This document shows positions 1 to 8,700 of a stretch of 64,000 bases of DNA, one piece after another (the stretch's first letter is position 1; every line of letters begins with the position of its first letter). Below the pieces are notes generated by a model. That model ran no database searches, was not told the origin of the DNA, and was given only the letters and a program-made list of their open reading frames with translations. A program made the position numbers and the translations under genes. Source of the stretch: Ignavibacteria bacterium. Lineage in GTDB: Bacteria > Bacteroidota > Ignavibacteria > Ch128b. Location: NCBI GenBank assembly GCA_013177855.1, contig JABLYA010000001.1, positions 1,777,573 to 1,841,572 of the forward strand. Direction: 5' to 3'.

Positions 1-2
1 TA

Positions 3-419
3 CCAATCATTCATAGATATATGAATAAAGAATTCAAGTTAATCAGTGAGTTAAAATTTTATAGAAGAATAAGTCAGACCAAAGCTGAAAAATTAATTTT
101 GGGTAAGACACATTGTGAAGTTGGTGGAATGGTTGCATCAAAATGGAATTTCCCTGAAAATCTAATCGATGTTATTCAAAATCACCATTCACCAAAAGAA
201 AGTTTAATAAACAAGAAACTATCTGCAATTGTTCATATTGCCGATTTTATAGCAACAAAAGAAGCTCCACAATTCCTTTTAAGTTCTGAAGATGAACAGC
301 TTGATGAAAGTGTTGTCGAAATATTAAATATCCCTGATTTAAGTTACCTGTATGATGTAATTAATAATGTTTCAGAACTAATAAAATCAGTAAAAATTTT
401 AGAAGATCTAACGAGATGA
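3..419 (+). CDS. HDOD-domain protein, C-terminal part (5' end outside window)
   Basis: The frame is open to the left edge, so this is the tail of a longer gene. The first Met inside it is not a convincing start. The HDOD hallmark is visible: a Gly-Lys-Thr-His stretch, then EVGG, Trp-Asn-Phe-Pro and an Asn-His-His, as in the usual pattern of H-x-x-x-G...W-x-x-P...H-H. HDOD domains are HD-related domains with incomplete metal sites, often found in bacterial signalling and regulatory proteins. The gene overlaps the next by four bases (ATGA), so translational coupling to the signalling genes downstream is likely. A role in a regulatory cascade is inferred from this context. Confidence 0.8.
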   Translation, partial: PIIHRYMNKEFKLISELKFYRRISQTKAEKLILGKTHCEVGGMVASKWNFPENLIDVIQNHHSPKESLINKKLSAIVHIADFIATKEAPQFLLSSEDEQLDESVVEILNIPDLSYLYDVINNVSELIKSVKILEDLTR

Positions 420-1723
420 ACCAAACAGCTTATAAAATAGAATTAGAGTCTCGTGAGGTTAATAATTATAATTTGAATTATAATGGAAGATCTAATTCTT
501 ACTCCAATAACGTTAGAGACAATTATAATATCTTTGCTGAGCTTTCAAACGGTATTCTTGAGTTGATAAAATCAAATCCTAATTATGAAAGTTTTATTCA
601 AAAATTATTATCTGTTATAAATAAAGTTATAAAAATTGAAGGGTATTCTATTTTTTCAAAAATTAAGGATGAAAAATTACTTGAAGCAAATGAAAATTTT
701 GATCTTCAAATTCAAAAATATTTACTTGATGGAGGATTAATTCAACTTTCGTTGAATGAAAAAAGATCATTATTGATTGACTATGAAGAACAATCTGATG
801 AGAGTAATTCAAAAAAATTACTAATAATTCCAGTCGTTTTTTCGGAAAATGCTTTTATAATCTTTTGTTTACTCGTGTTGGGCTCAAAATCTGAGATTTT
901 TAATTCAATCTTCCCTATAATTGAAGTGCAATTTAATCTTGCAGGGGGCTATCTTTTAAATAGACTTATTGATAATGAGAATAAAAAATTGATGTCAAAA
1001 CTTTCACTAGTTGAGAAGAATATTCATGAAGAATTAAGTTATTCAACAGCTGGGAAAATTTGTCTGAAGTCTTTTCATAGTTTAAAAAATAAAACGCAGA
1101 TAATTGTTAGTTCGTTCAATCTTTTAACCAAGCTAATGAATGAGATTAATGACGAAAGGATAGAAAAAATTTTCGGAATTCTCAGCAAAGAAATACCTGA
1201 ATTTGCCCGCAGCATAAAGTTGATTTCCGATTTCTCTAAAACATTAATTAGTAATAGTAAGCCAGTTTATTTTGAATTCGATCGTTTTGTAGATGATTTA
1301 AAAAATATTTATGAGATAACTGGAAATTCAAAAAATCTGAAAATTAATTTTGCATCAAAAATATCTCGCTCGAAATTCTTTGGATATACTCAAAAATTAT
1401 TTCAGGCTTTTTTGCTGATTCTTTTTGAATTGTCATCGATTGGTATAGAGGAATTATATATTGATAATGAAGAGGATGAGAATAAATTAAGAATTAAATT
1501 AAACTTCCCGTTGATTGATGGAATTAAAGAAAATGTTAAGTGTTTGTTAGACGAAAAATCTAATGTTAAATTTGCTCGAATTAAAAATTTATTCGAACAG
1601 AATTCATGCTCAGTAATTACAAATTCTGGTAATGAATACTTTGAGATTATAATTTCAATTCCTAAGAGATCAAGTCAATTTAAGCAAAATACTTTCAGTT
1701 ATGTCAAAGATTTTGATAGTTGA
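416..1723 (+). CDS. Pseudo-histidine kinase (GAF-like sensor, DHp helix, degenerate ATPase)
   Basis: Residues about 40-185 look like a GAF-type sensor. A coiled helix with the H-box-like FHSLKNKTQ follows, with candidate phospho-His at 221. The C-terminal 150 residues have the length and strand pattern of a GHKL ATPase, but the N-box Asn is absent (the region reads FELSSIGIEE) and no DxGxG G1 box or G2 glycine loop is visible. ATP binding is therefore doubtful. A Spo0B-like phosphotransferase or scaffold is a better model than an active kinase, but this is inference. No membrane segment is seen, so it is probably cytoplasmic. It starts inside the previous gene's stop and its 3' end overlaps the next gene by 23 bases. 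Confidence 0.6.
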   Translation: MNQTAYKIELESREVNNYNLNYNGRSNSYSNNVRDNYNIFAELSNGILELIKSNPNYESFIQKLLSVINKVIKIEGYSIFSKIKDEKLLEANENFDLQIQKYLLDGGLIQLSLNEKRSLLIDYEEQSDESNSKKLLIIPVVFSENAFIIFCLLVLGSKSEIFNSIFPIIEVQFNLAGGYLLNRLIDNENKKLMSKLSLVEKNIHEELSYSTAGKICLKSFHSLKNKTQIIVSSFNLLTKLMNEINDERIEKIFGILSKEIPEFARSIKLISDFSKTLISNSKPVYFEFDRFVDDLKNIYEITGNSKNLKINFASKISRSKFFGYTQKLFQAFLLILFELSSIGIEELYIDNEEDENKLRIKLNFPLIDGIKENVKCLLDEKSNVKFARIKNLFEQNSCSVITNSGNEYFEIIISIPKRSSQFKQNTFSYVKDFDS

Positions 1724-2093
1724 AGATGACCCATTTAATGTTGAGCTTTTCGATTTAATTTTGAAACGACTTGGAAATTTCGAAACAGTTGTTACAGACA
1801 ATTTCGAAAAAATATTTGAAGAATTAAAAAATGGGTCAGTTGATCTGGTTGTAATGGATGTCAGTTTGGATAATACTTATTATGAAAGAAAAAAAATTGA
1901 CGGAATTGTTCTTTCTCGGATGATAAAAGAGGATGAACAATTAAAACATATTCCTGTTATTATCGTAACGGCTTATGCAGGCGATGATGATATAAGCCGT
2001 ATCTTAAGAGAGAGTAGAGCGGAACAATGTATAAAAAAACCAATTATAAATTATCAAGAATTTATTAATCTTATTAAAGGATATCTGAGGTGA
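1701..2093 (+). CDS. Stand-alone receiver (CheY-like) domain protein
   Basis: A single receiver domain fills the 130 residues. The acidic pair is D9-D10, the phospho-acceptor is D53 in VVMDVS, the switch Thr is T90 followed by Ala, and the conserved Lys-Pro is K113-P114. There is no output domain, so it probably acts by protein contact or as a phosphate shuttle between the flanking genes. An unusual insertion of about eight residues (NTYYERKK) follows the phospho-acceptor loop. The gene starts within the upstream pseudo-kinase gene and shares four bases with the next one, so synthesis is probably coupled. Confidence 0.85.
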   Translation: MSKILIVEDDPFNVELFDLILKRLGNFETVVTDNFEKIFEELKNGSVDLVVMDVSLDNTYYERKKIDGIVLSRMIKEDEQLKHIPVIIVTAYAGDDDISRILRESRAEQCIKKPIINYQEFINLIKGYLR

Positions 2094-2746
2094 AGGATAA
2101 AAGACAAATATTAATCGTTGAAGACGAAGAGCATACCAGATATTTACTCGAGCGTCTTCTTGTTGTTAATAATTTTACTGTACGCACTGCCGAAAACGGG
2201 ATTGATGCCCTTAATACAATGACAACTTTCAAACCTGAAATTATCCTTGCTGATTGGAATATGCCTGAAATGGATGGTGCCGAGCTATGTCAAAGAATAA
2301 AAACTAACCCAGATTTAAAACACATTTATTTTATAATGATCACAGCAAAGACCTCAACTCAGGAAAAAGTAATTGGGCTTGATACGGGCGCCGATGATTA
2401 CATTACTAAACCAGTTGAAAACGAAGAATTGCTTGCCAGAATAAGAAGCGGTCTAAGAATTTATGATCTACAACAAGAAATCAGACAACTTGAACACGAA
2501 AAAGCTTTACTCGAAATGGCAGCAACACTTGGGCATCAAATGAATAATCCGCTTAGCGCTGTAAATCTGGCACTTGTATCGTTAAAGAAAAATATTCAGG
2601 ATAAAAATTTTAAAGAAATTGATGATGATATTAAGTTGATTCAACAATCAGTGCAGCGGATGCAGGAAATAACTCAAAAGTTAATGATGCTTAAAGATCC
2701 AAAGTTAGTTACCTATCTCGATAATCTTAAAATGCTCAAACTATGA
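2090..2746 (+). CDS. Receiver-DHp hybrid without ATPase domain
   Basis: The start is GTG, overlapping the previous stop as GTGA. Residues 5-122 are a canonical receiver (acidic pair D12/E13 region, phospho-acceptor D55, T85, K107-P108). A coiled-coil linker follows at 123-145, then a HisKA-type dimerisation helix with H149 in GHQMNNPL. The protein ends after the second helix, with no ATP-binding domain, so it cannot phosphorylate itself. It may pass phosphate between D55 and H149, or take phosphate from a kinase encoded elsewhere. The 3' end overlaps the convergent peptidase gene by six bases. Truncation of a longer kinase is possible but no remnant lies downstream. Confidence 0.75.
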   Translation: MKDKRQILIVEDEEHTRYLLERLLVVNNFTVRTAENGIDALNTMTTFKPEIILADWNMPEMDGAELCQRIKTNPDLKHIYFIMITAKTSTQEKVIGLDTGADDYITKPVENEELLARIRSGLRIYDLQQEIRQLEHEKALLEMAATLGHQMNNPLSAVNLALVSLKKNIQDKNFKEIDDDIKLIQQSVQRMQEITQKLMMLKDPKLVTYLDNLKMLKL

Positions 2747-3931
2747 TCTTATGAGATAAATTTCTCGTTGCGGTTCTGATAAAAATTCAACTCCATTTTC
2801 TCTTACAACAACTTCTTCTTCAACTGTTGCAATTCCATAGTTTGGGATTGTCAATCTTGGTTCGAGAGTGTAAACTTCATCAATTCCAATTTTTTTGTAA
2901 GGAATATCGCCGTATCGTTCCCATCTTGGAGCAAGTATTACACCGCCATCATGAGCTTTTCTTCCTACTTGATGTCCCAGAGCATGTGGATATTCTTCAT
3001 ATCCATTTTCAATAATGTGATTTCGTGCAACTGCATCAACTTCGTAAGCAATTGAACCTGGTTTCATAAATTCCGCTGCCTTTTGAATTGAATCGACAAT
3101 AACTTGAAAACCTTTTTTAACTTCGGGAGGAGCATCATTTTCGTTATCTCTCAAAATATACCAGGTTCTTTGAAGATCCGAACAATAACCATTGTATTTA
3201 ACTCCGAAATCAATATTGAGCACATGACCTTTTTGAACCAATCTATCAGTCGGACCTGCGTGAGCACCTGCCGTATCTGGACCAGTGAAAACAGAAGGGC
3301 AATATTCTTCATCCCAAGCGGTTTCAAGTCCTCGTTTCTTTACTTCATTTAAAATAAATTCAGCGATTTCTTTTTCAGAGACACCAGGTTTGATGACTTT
3401 CCCGGTAAGATCAAAAATTTCAAGGGTAATTTTGATTGCTTTTTTCATTAATTCAATTTCAGTTGCTGACTTTCTGCCGCGCAGGAGTGAGATAATTTCT
3501 TCTGATGAAATTAATCGATCAATAAATTGCGTTCCATTAAGTTTCTCATTTAAATCCAGATACATTCCATGAGTTAGTCCATCAGCAAGGTTACTGCTTT
3601 TTGAAAAGTTAATTGCAATTTTTTGCGGATTAAGCTTTACAAGAACTTTCAGTAAATCATCCTTGATGCCCTGTACATAACCGATGACTTCGTCGAAAAG
3701 ATTTTTGGATTTAATATTGGCAACATCAAGACTTCCGACAATGGCGATTGTCTCACCATTCTTTGTAATTATAAAAGCAGATTGCCAGGTGCAATTAGTC
3801 CCAAGAATTAAATCGAGTGACGGGTCTCTGATTGTCTCAGTTTCACGAACATAGGTTAGCCACATATCAATGTTTAATTCTTTCAAAATCTGGATAGCTT
3901 GCTGAATTTTTTCTTTATAAAGTGATTGCAT
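2741..3931 (-). CDS. M24 family metallopeptidase (Xaa-Pro aminopeptidase/prolidase type)
   Basis: This is a two-domain creatinase/prolidase-like protein of 396 residues. The N-terminal creatinase domain covers about 1-150 and the pita-bread catalytic domain about 155-390. The dimetal ligands are readable: D241 (NIDFG), D252 (SDLQRTW), H320 (HALGHQVG), E357 (TLEPRL) and E371 (TVEEEV). H316 matches the substrate-side His. It should release N-terminal residues before proline or cleave Xaa-Pro dipeptides, in the cytoplasm because no signal peptide is present. AAGGAG precedes the ATG. The exact substrate cannot be read from sequence. Confidence 0.9.
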   Translation of the reverse strand: MQSLYKEKIQQAIQILKELNIDMWLTYVRETETIRDPSLDLILGTNCTWQSAFIITKNGETIAIVGSLDVANIKSKNLFDEVIGYVQGIKDDLLKVLVKLNPQKIAINFSKSSNLADGLTHGMYLDLNEKLNGTQFIDRLISSEEIISLLRGRKSATEIELMKKAIKITLEIFDLTGKVIKPGVSEKEIAEFILNEVKKRGLETAWDEEYCPSVFTGPDTAGAHAGPTDRLVQKGHVLNIDFGVKYNGYCSDLQRTWYILRDNENDAPPEVKKGFQVIVDSIQKAAEFMKPGSIAYEVDAVARNHIIENGYEEYPHALGHQVGRKAHDGGVILAPRWERYGDIPYKKIGIDEVYTLEPRLTIPNYGIATVEEEVVVRENGVEFLSEPQREIYLIRS

Positions 3932-4008
3932 AGAAGCTCCTTAATTTGAAAAAATTTATAGCAAATTAATAAAAGAGAATTTTATTCAATCCAGTGAATT
4001 AAAATTGA

Positions 4009-4569
4009 TTATCTTTTTCTTTGATATTTACCCATCAGTTCGCCTTGAGCAATGATGTGACCTTTCATTGCCTCAAGCAATTGTTTTTTAGTTGCACCTG
4101 GAGCAAGGTTTAATTTGGTATCGAGTGCATAAAGTTTGAAAAAATATCTGTGAACACCAGACGGAGGACAAGGTCCACCGTAACCATATCTTTTCCAGTC
4201 ATTCAATCCATGTATTGAACCATCTTTCAAAATTTTGTCTGGAGGAATATTCTCTTTTAATTCTTTCGTTTCAGGTGGAATGTTATACAAAACCCAATGA
4301 ACCCAATCACCAATTGGTGCATCAGGATCGTCGCAAATTAATGCAAGTGATTTGGTCCCCTCAGGAACATTTGTCCATTTCAGTGCTGGTGAAATATCTT
4401 CTCCATCACAGGTATACTTAGATGGGATAAAATCACCATGTTTAAATGCTGGTGATTCAATAAAAATGCTCATTTTATTTATCCCCATTTTAGTTTGAGA
4501 TTTTATTTCAGTTAATTGAATTGCTAATAATGAAGAGCAAATAAGAAGAAGTAAATATTTATTTATCAT
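4009..4569 (-). CDS. YbhB/YbcL-type PEBP family protein, probably exported
   Basis: The PEBP/Raf-kinase-inhibitor-like fold is recognised from CDDPDAP, the following DWVHW, and GPCPPSGVHRYFFKLYALD. These line the anion/phospholipid-binding pocket of the family. An N-terminal hydrophobic stretch (LLLLICSSLLAIQL) ends near KSQ, so a signal peptide with Gln at +1 is plausible. A shorter cytoplasmic form from the later Met before SIFIESP cannot be excluded. GAAGGGGAAAAG precedes the chosen ATG and supports the long form. The physiological ligand is unknown for bacterial members. Confidence 0.88.
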   Translation of the reverse strand: MINKYLLLLICSSLLAIQLTEIKSQTKMGINKMSIFIESPAFKHGDFIPSKYTCDGEDISPALKWTNVPEGTKSLALICDDPDAPIGDWVHWVLYNIPPETKELKENIPPDKILKDGSIHGLNDWKRYGYGGPCPPSGVHRYFFKLYALDTKLNLAPGATKKQLLEAMKGHIIAQGELMGKYQRKR

Positions 4570-4606
4570 CTTTTCCCCTTCACTCTCTAATTAAAATTAT
4601 AAAAAA

Positions 4607-4640
4607 TTTTGAAAACTTGTTTATCGATGTTGTAACTTTA
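4607..4640 (+). promoter_or_regulatory. Candidate Bacteroidota-type promoter for the DUF4097 gene
   Basis: TTTTG, then 21 bases, then TAACTTTA resembles the -33/-7 pattern with one mismatch in the -7 box. The coding start lies about 40 bases downstream. This is a motif match only. Confidence 0.35.
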
Positions 4641-4682
4641 CAAAGTGAAAGTCGTATTAAATTCAAAAAATGAGTTGAAAAA

Positions 4683-5618
4683 ATGAAAACATTAATCAGA
4701 TTACTAATGACCTCTCTTCTCGTATTTGGAAATTTCTCCGGATTAAAAGCTTCTAATCCTGATCTGATTAATCTTTATTTAATGAGTGATGTTATATTTA
4801 ATAAGACTTTCAAAACGACTGAAGGCAAATCATTGATCTTTGAAGGTTCATCAGGTGATGTAAGAATTTATACCTGGGATAAGCAAGAAGTTAGATTAAG
4901 AATATTTGGTGACCCAGACGCACTCGATAAACTTGATCTTTTATATTATGAAACTTTATCAGGAATTAAAATAAAAGTTAAAAGAATTTCATCTATCTGG
5001 AGTTTTTTCTTTGGCAAAGTTTATGTTGATTATGAATTGACTGTTCCTAAAAAATATAATTTGAATGTTCTTACAAGTGGTGGGGATATCCTTGTAAAAA
5101 ATCTTACCGGGGATGCAAAGCTAAAAACTTCCGGAGGAGATATTAAATTAGAGAGTATTTCTGGTGATCTTAATGCAACTACAAGCGGCGGGGACATTGT
5201 TCTCAAAAACATAAATGGTAAGGTTAATGCAATTACAACTGGTGGTGATATCCGTCTGGAGGAAATAGAAGGAGATGTAAACTGTACAACAACAGGAGGA
5301 GATATCAGAATTAAAGTTAGGAATGGTTCGGTTAGCGCAAAAACAACAGGAGGTGATATCATTATTGATTTATACGGTAAAGAAAAAAGAGTTAAAGCTT
5401 CGACAGTTGGCGGCGATATTCGAGTAACGCTTGACAATGATTTTCAGGGTTACTTCAGTTTATCTACAATTGGTGGTGATGTTTCTTATGATTTTCATAT
5501 GACGAATATTTTTTCAAAAAGCTCATCAAAACTTGAAGCTGAGTTTGGTAAATCGGAACCAAGAATTGAATGTAAAACAACTGGTGGTGATATCAAGATA
5601 TTAAAGAGAAGCAACTGA
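4683..5618 (+). CDS. DUF4097-like protein with GGDI repeats, predicted right-handed beta structure
   Basis: An N-terminal hydrophobic segment (residues 5-23, ending LKAS) suggests export. From about residue 125 the protein is built of 18-residue units opening with (S/T)GGD(I/V). Nine GGDI/GGDV copies can be counted; the first six keep the 18-residue period, then spacing loosens. Such regular beta coils fit the DUF4097 family, often annotated as putative adhesins, although function is rarely shown. There is no T9SS sorting domain and no lipobox, so the final location is periplasmic or outer membrane by inference. The long antisense frame inside it is a by-product of the repeats. Confidence 0.8.
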   Translation: MKTLIRLLMTSLLVFGNFSGLKASNPDLINLYLMSDVIFNKTFKTTEGKSLIFEGSSGDVRIYTWDKQEVRLRIFGDPDALDKLDLLYYETLSGIKIKVKRISSIWSFFFGKVYVDYELTVPKKYNLNVLTSGGDILVKNLTGDAKLKTSGGDIKLESISGDLNATTSGGDIVLKNINGKVNAITTGGDIRLEEIEGDVNCTTTGGDIRIKVRNGSVSAKTTGGDIIIDLYGKEKRVKASTVGGDIRVTLDNDFQGYFSLSTIGGDVSYDFHMTNIFSKSSSKLEAEFGKSEPRIECKTTGGDIKILKRSN

Positions 5619-5815
5619 GCTTGTTGAAATTTTTTAGAATTAAATAATTTTTCTCACATCAGACTTCCATTCTTGAACTCGAAAAACTTTTGATAAGATA
5701 CAAGTGACGCATAATAAGTACTTCAAATCAATAAGCTCACATTTTTAACAAATTAATATGTGGCTGAAGAGATGATTTAATTACAAAACACAGTACTGAT
5801 TAGTTTATTTTAAAT

Positions 5816-6454
5816 TTACACACCTCTTTTCTCAGGTTCCCAGATGTATTTATGAAGTTGAATTTGAAATCTTACAGGAAGGTGATCTTCAAGAATCCAT
5901 GTTGCAAGTTCAAGATTTGATAGTTCGCCAAAGACACAACCCATCAAGATTTTGCATTTGTTTTTTAAGTCATACTTTTCAATAATTTCTTTTGCCCATT
6001 CATAATCTTCACGATTTCCAATTACAAATTTTACTTCGTCTTCCTGTTTTAAGAAGTCAATATTCGAGTAAAGATTTTTCTTCATCATCTTTGATGATGG
6101 GGTTTTCAAATCCATTATGATAGTAACTCTTTTATCCACATTTTCAATTGAAAGGCTTCCGCTTGTTTCAAGCAGAACTTTGTATCCTTCATCACAGAGT
6201 CTCTGCATTAAGTCGAGAGATTCTTTCTGGACAAGAGGTTCACCGCCAGTGACCTCGACTAGATTGCAATTGTATTTTCTAATTTCAGCAAGAATCTCAT
6301 CGATTGTCATATCTGTTCCTTCATAAAAGGAATATTCGGTATCGCAATATGAACAACGTAAGTTGCAGTAAGTTAATCTGATAAACACGCATGGAAGTCC
6401 TGCATAAGTTGATTCACCCTGGATGCTGTAAAATATTTCATTGACTTTTAACAT
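5816..6454 (-). CDS. queE: 7-carboxy-7-deazaguanine synthase (radical SAM)
   Basis: QueE contracts the ring of 6-carboxytetrahydropterin to 7-carboxy-7-deazaguanine, a step to preQ0 and queuosine in tRNA. With the ATG chosen here the protein begins MLKVNEIFYSIQGEST as in the family, and the CxxxCxxC cluster ligands are C30, C34 and C37. EVTGGEPL is the SAM-binding GGEP motif. A TTG 18 bases upstream would extend it by six residues into the preceding gene and looks less likely. It is the last gene of a minus-strand run after a two-component pair. Other queuosine genes are not in the window. Confidence 0.92.
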   Translation of the reverse strand: MLKVNEIFYSIQGESTYAGLPCVFIRLTYCNLRCSYCDTEYSFYEGTDMTIDEILAEIRKYNCNLVEVTGGEPLVQKESLDLMQRLCDEGYKVLLETSGSLSIENVDKRVTIIMDLKTPSSKMMKKNLYSNIDFLKQEDEVKFVIGNREDYEWAKEIIEKYDLKNKCKILMGCVFGELSNLELATWILEDHLPVRFQIQLHKYIWEPEKRGV

Positions 6455-6464
6455 AACTTCACTT

Positions 6465-7898
6465 TCAAGCAATTTTTAAATCAAAATAAAATTTCGTTCC
6501 TTGATTAAGTTTACTTTCGACAAAGATTTTACTCTCATGTGCTTCAATTACGTGTTTTACAATTGCAAGTCCAAGACCTGTTCCGCCAGATTCTCTTGAT
6601 CTTTCTTTATCCACCCGATAAAATCTTTCAAAAATTCTTGGCAGGTCTTCCTCGGGAATTCCGTTTCCATTATCTTCAACAAAAATTCTTAGAGTAGAAT
6701 TCTGTTTTTGATAATAAATCTTCACTTTAGTTTTCGGTGGATTATGACGAATTGCATTCTCAATTAGATTTTCAAAAACTTGATATAGTCTTTCCTTATC
6801 TCCCCAAACCATCTCTTTGAGGTTATCGTCCGGTTGGAATTCGATGGTGATTTCTTTTTGTTCAGCCAGAATCTTCAGATTATCAACCACTCTTTGTATT
6901 AAATCGTTGATGTTGAAATATCGGAAACTGAACCGAAGTTGTTTTGATTCAATTTGTGAGATATCTATTAAATCATTTAATAGACGATTCAGCCGCTCAA
7001 GATTTTCATAAGCTTTCTTTAAATACTTTATATTAATCTCGGGATCGTTGAGACCACCATCGATCAAAGTTTCCAAATATGACTGGATAGCGAAAATTGG
7101 AGTTCTGAGTTCATGTGAAACATTCCCAAGAAATTCTGATCGATACCTTTCCAATTTCTTTAATTCATTAAAATCAGCCTCGATTTTTTCTATTAGTTTG
7201 TTTATCGATTCAGTTAAGAACTTAAATTCCTCGCTTCCTGTGATTTCAATTTTTTGGGGAACACCCGTTGCTGAATATTCTCTTAATGAATTGATGATTT
7301 GAGTAATCGGTTGAACTATCTTGTTTGTGAAACTTCTGATTAAGAAAATTCCTGCGATGAATATAAGTAAAGCAGAGATGATAATTTTGGAACTAATATC
7401 TGATGAGAAATGGTCAATGCTTGAAAGATCTGTAACTATTGTTATAAACCCGACTTCTCGAACTCCGTATGGTCTGAGATTGATGTTTACTTTTTTTGTG
7501 AGATAAATATACTTCTGAGGATTGCCTCGAAATTTTCTAATCTCGACTTTGTAGTTTCCCGACTCAGCCAGTTCAAGAATGCGATAATCACCAGAAGGTT
7601 TTTCAAATCCAGATGTGAAATCAAATAAAATATTTTTCTGCTTATCATAAAGAATTATTCTTGCTTTGAGTTGTGAAGATAATTTGTCCAGTCTATTTAA
7701 GTGATTGGAGAAATTTGCTCGATCAAGATCGGTCAAGCCAAATTCGATGATATTGACTTCCTTTTTAATTTCGTCGATTAATTGGTACTTAAGCTGATTA
7801 ACAACAATGTAATTAAAGCTTACTAAGAGCAGAATGACAATAATAGTTTCAATAACGACGAAACCAAATATTAATTTTGAATTCAATGTTTTAAACAT
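6465..7898 (-). CDS. Membrane sensor histidine kinase (PhoR/ResE type)
   Basis: The order is transmembrane helix (about 9-30), periplasmic sensor region, second helix (about 171-188), HAMP, HisKA with SHELRTPI (phospho-His about 262), then HATPase with N box (ENLIENAIRHN), G1 (DNGNGI) and G2 (GGTGLGLAIV). All catalytic boxes are intact. The ATG is preceded by AGGAAAGAAG and overlaps the response-regulator stop by eight bases. A GTG 27 bases upstream is possible but less well placed. It should phosphorylate the adjacent regulator; the signal is unknown. Confidence 0.92.
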   Translation of the reverse strand: MFKTLNSKLIFGFVVIETIIVILLLVSFNYIVVNQLKYQLIDEIKKEVNIIEFGLTDLDRANFSNHLNRLDKLSSQLKARIILYDKQKNILFDFTSGFEKPSGDYRILELAESGNYKVEIRKFRGNPQKYIYLTKKVNINLRPYGVREVGFITIVTDLSSIDHFSSDISSKIIISALLIFIAGIFLIRSFTNKIVQPITQIINSLREYSATGVPQKIEITGSEEFKFLTESINKLIEKIEADFNELKKLERYRSEFLGNVSHELRTPIFAIQSYLETLIDGGLNDPEINIKYLKKAYENLERLNRLLNDLIDISQIESKQLRFSFRYFNINDLIQRVVDNLKILAEQKEITIEFQPDDNLKEMVWGDKERLYQVFENLIENAIRHNPPKTKVKIYYQKQNSTLRIFVEDNGNGIPEEDLPRIFERFYRVDKERSRESGGTGLGLAIVKHVIEAHESKIFVESKLNQGTKFYFDLKIA

Positions 7899-8580
7899 CT
7901 TCTTTCCTGAATCTGTATCCGACACCTTTTATGGTTTCAATTAAATCAGCATACTTACCAAGTTTTTCACGAATTTTTCTGATATGAACATCAATTGTGC
8001 GATGAGTCACAACCACATCATCACCCCAAACATTTTCAAGGAGCTGTTCTCTTCTCACAATTTTTCCACGATTTTTTGCAAGATAAACAAGAGTTTCAAA
8101 TTCTTTTCGTGGAAATGATATTTTCTGATTTTCTATTTCTACCTGATAGTTATCGAGATCAAGTTTAATTTCTCCCAAGTTCAATTTTTCAGGTGAGGTT
8201 GCCAGTTCTTTTCTTCGCAGAACTGAATTAATTCGAGCAAGGAGCTTTTTTATGCTGATTGGTTTAGCAATGTAATCATCTCCTCCAATTTCAAGTCCTT
8301 TAACTTCATCAATTTCTGAATCACGAGCAGTCAGAAATATAATTGAGATATTTTGTGTTTCTGGATTTTGTTTCAAATTTCGACACACTTCAAGCCCATC
8401 CATGTAAGGCATCATTATATCGAGTAAAACCAGATCAACATCTGAATTTATTTTTTCCAGAGCTTCCTTACCATTATAGGCAGGAATAACTTTATATCCC
8501 TCTTTTGAAAGATTATAAACAAGAACATCGACAATATCTCGTTCATCATCACAGACCAGAATAGTCTTGTTTTTTAACAT
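7891..8580 (-). CDS. Response regulator, OmpR/PhoB family
   Basis: The receiver domain has D12/D13 region acids, phospho-acceptor D54 (LLDIMMP), a switch Thr (LTAR) and Lys-Pro (AKP). A linker follows, then an OmpR-type winged helix with THRTIDVHIRKIREKLG and the C-terminal GVGYRF. The ATG is preferred over a TTG six bases upstream; AAGGTAA lies in front of both. It pairs with the overlapping kinase gene. If the upstream BNR gene is restored across its frameshift, only 14 bases separate its stop from this start, which supports one operon. Target genes cannot be named. Confidence 0.92.
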   Translation of the reverse strand: MLKNKTILVCDDERDIVDVLVYNLSKEGYKVIPAYNGKEALEKINSDVDLVLLDIMMPYMDGLEVCRNLKQNPETQNISIIFLTARDSEIDEVKGLEIGGDDYIAKPISIKKLLARINSVLRRKELATSPEKLNLGEIKLDLDNYQVEIENQKISFPRKEFETLVYLAKNRGKIVRREQLLENVWGDDVVVTHRTIDVHIRKIREKLGKYADLIETIKGVGYRFRKEDV

Positions 8581-8594
8581 AGACAATTACCTTC

Positions 8595-8700
8595 TTATTC
8601 ATCCTCTTTTCTTTCTGCAATTTCTAAAATTACAGAAACTTTTTCTTTACCATCGAAAATCTCCACCGTGTATTTGCCAGGAGCTAAGTAAAAATTCCCA
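8595..8700 (-). other. Orphaned C-terminal reading frame of the BNR/VPS10-like gene
   Basis: Downstream of the annotated stop, another frame is open up to a TAA just before the ribosome-binding site of the response-regulator gene. Read from the A8 run it gives about 36 residues including SDGNFYLAPGKYTVEIF and ending in KEDE, which looks like a normal beta-strand C-terminus. Removing one A from the run joins it to the upstream gene. See the frameshift finding. Confidence 0.65.

Noticed and set aside
5030-5437. 135-residue antisense ORF in the DUF4097 gene
   Set aside because: The regular ISPPVV pattern is just the complement of the GGDI repeats.
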